A DNA stretch of 5,714 nt from an uncultured Oscillospiraceae bacterium. Lineage in GTDB: Bacteria; Bacillota; Clostridia; Oscillospirales; Acutalibacteraceae. Shown piece after piece: positions 5,619 through 5,714 of this stretch (its first letter is position 1; each line of letters opens with the position of its first letter). The stretch lies in assembly GCA_900552985.1 (NCBI GenBank), contig USBP01000115.1:1-5714 (forward strand), given 5' to 3'. The notes under the pieces were generated by a model, which searched no databases, was not told the DNA's origin, and worked only from the letters and a program-made list of their open reading frames with translations. The position numbers were made by a program, and so were the translations under genes.

Positions 5619-5646
5619 CCGTGAAGGCAAAGGATGGTTTTTAGCA

Positions 5647-5714
5647 ATGCTCGATAAGCTGGAAAATGTAGAAAAACGTTATGAGGAGATCAACCTCCGG
5701 CTCTGCGAGCCGGG
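5647..5714 (+). CDS. prfA: Peptide chain release factor 1 (RF1), 5' end only
   Basis: RF1 recognises the UAA and UAG stop codons and triggers release of the finished protein from the ribosome. Only the first 22 codons lie in the window, but the N-terminus MLDKLENVEKRYEEINLRL matches the strongly conserved RF1 start (MLDKLE..ERYEEL). The catalytic GGQ and the stop-codon reading motif lie outside. A purine-rich stretch, AAAGGATGG at 5629-5637, precedes the ATG as a modest ribosome-binding site. An in-frame TTG 63 bases upstream exists, but the family starts at this Met. The gene follows DUF951 in the same direction. Confidence 0.88.
   Translation, partial: MLDKLENVEKRYEEINLRLCEP

Noticed and set aside
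5523..5624. 33-codon plus-strand frame (MQQKPVRCALHGDHCE...) between DUF951 and prfA
   Set aside because: There is no Shine-Dalgarno sequence upstream and no known family, and it overlaps both spacer hairpins. The Cys/His pattern is suggestive but unsupported.
5584..5646. In-frame TTG extension of prfA by 21 codons
   Set aside because: GGAGG lies only 3 bases before the TTG, and RF1 proteins conventionally begin at MLDKLE.

Overview
The window looks like the chromosome of a moderately GC-rich Firmicute, most likely a gut-type clostridium (Oscillospiraceae/Ruminococcaceae-like). The reasons are strong AGGAGG ribosome-binding sites, a DUF951 gene, an EF-G-like second translocase of the kind seen in Clostridia, and a short S1-domain protein whose wording matches clostridial '30S ribosomal protein S1-like' proteins. 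The lineage is inferred from sequence style only. No plasmid, phage or transposase gene is visible.

Layout, left to right. (1) 1-812, minus strand: a nearly complete 23S rRNA guanine-N1 methyltransferase (RlmA), cut at its C-terminus by the window edge. (2) 813-1640: about 830 bases with no convincing gene but dense inverted repeats. These are a 146-bp element with 26-nt terminal inverted repeats built of heptamers (920-1065), then several GC-rich hairpins, two of which have competing alternative foldings. (3) 1641-3707, minus: a 688-residue EF-G-like translational GTPase with a TTG start, a strong ribosome-binding site and a near-consensus extended -10 promoter. (4) 3968-4012: a strong intrinsic terminator serving the next minus-strand gene. 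(5) 4045-4977, minus: an S1 RNA-binding-domain protein with a hairpin-rich leader. (6) 4978-5296: a divergent promoter region. (7) 5297-5503, plus: a small zinc-ribbon-like DUF951 protein. (8) 5647 to the right edge, plus: the first 22 codons of peptide chain release factor 1 (prfA).

Nearly all recognisable genes concern the ribosome: rRNA modification (RlmA), an EF-G paralogue, an S1-type RNA-binding protein and RF1. They are not one operon. The rlmA, EF-G-like and S1 genes each appear to be separate minus-strand units, and DUF951-prfA may form a divergent plus-strand unit. The genes are ordinary housekeeping or accessory translation genes. The least explained part is the repeat and hairpin block at 920-1564, which looks like interspersed repeat or structured-RNA sequence rather than a new protein system.
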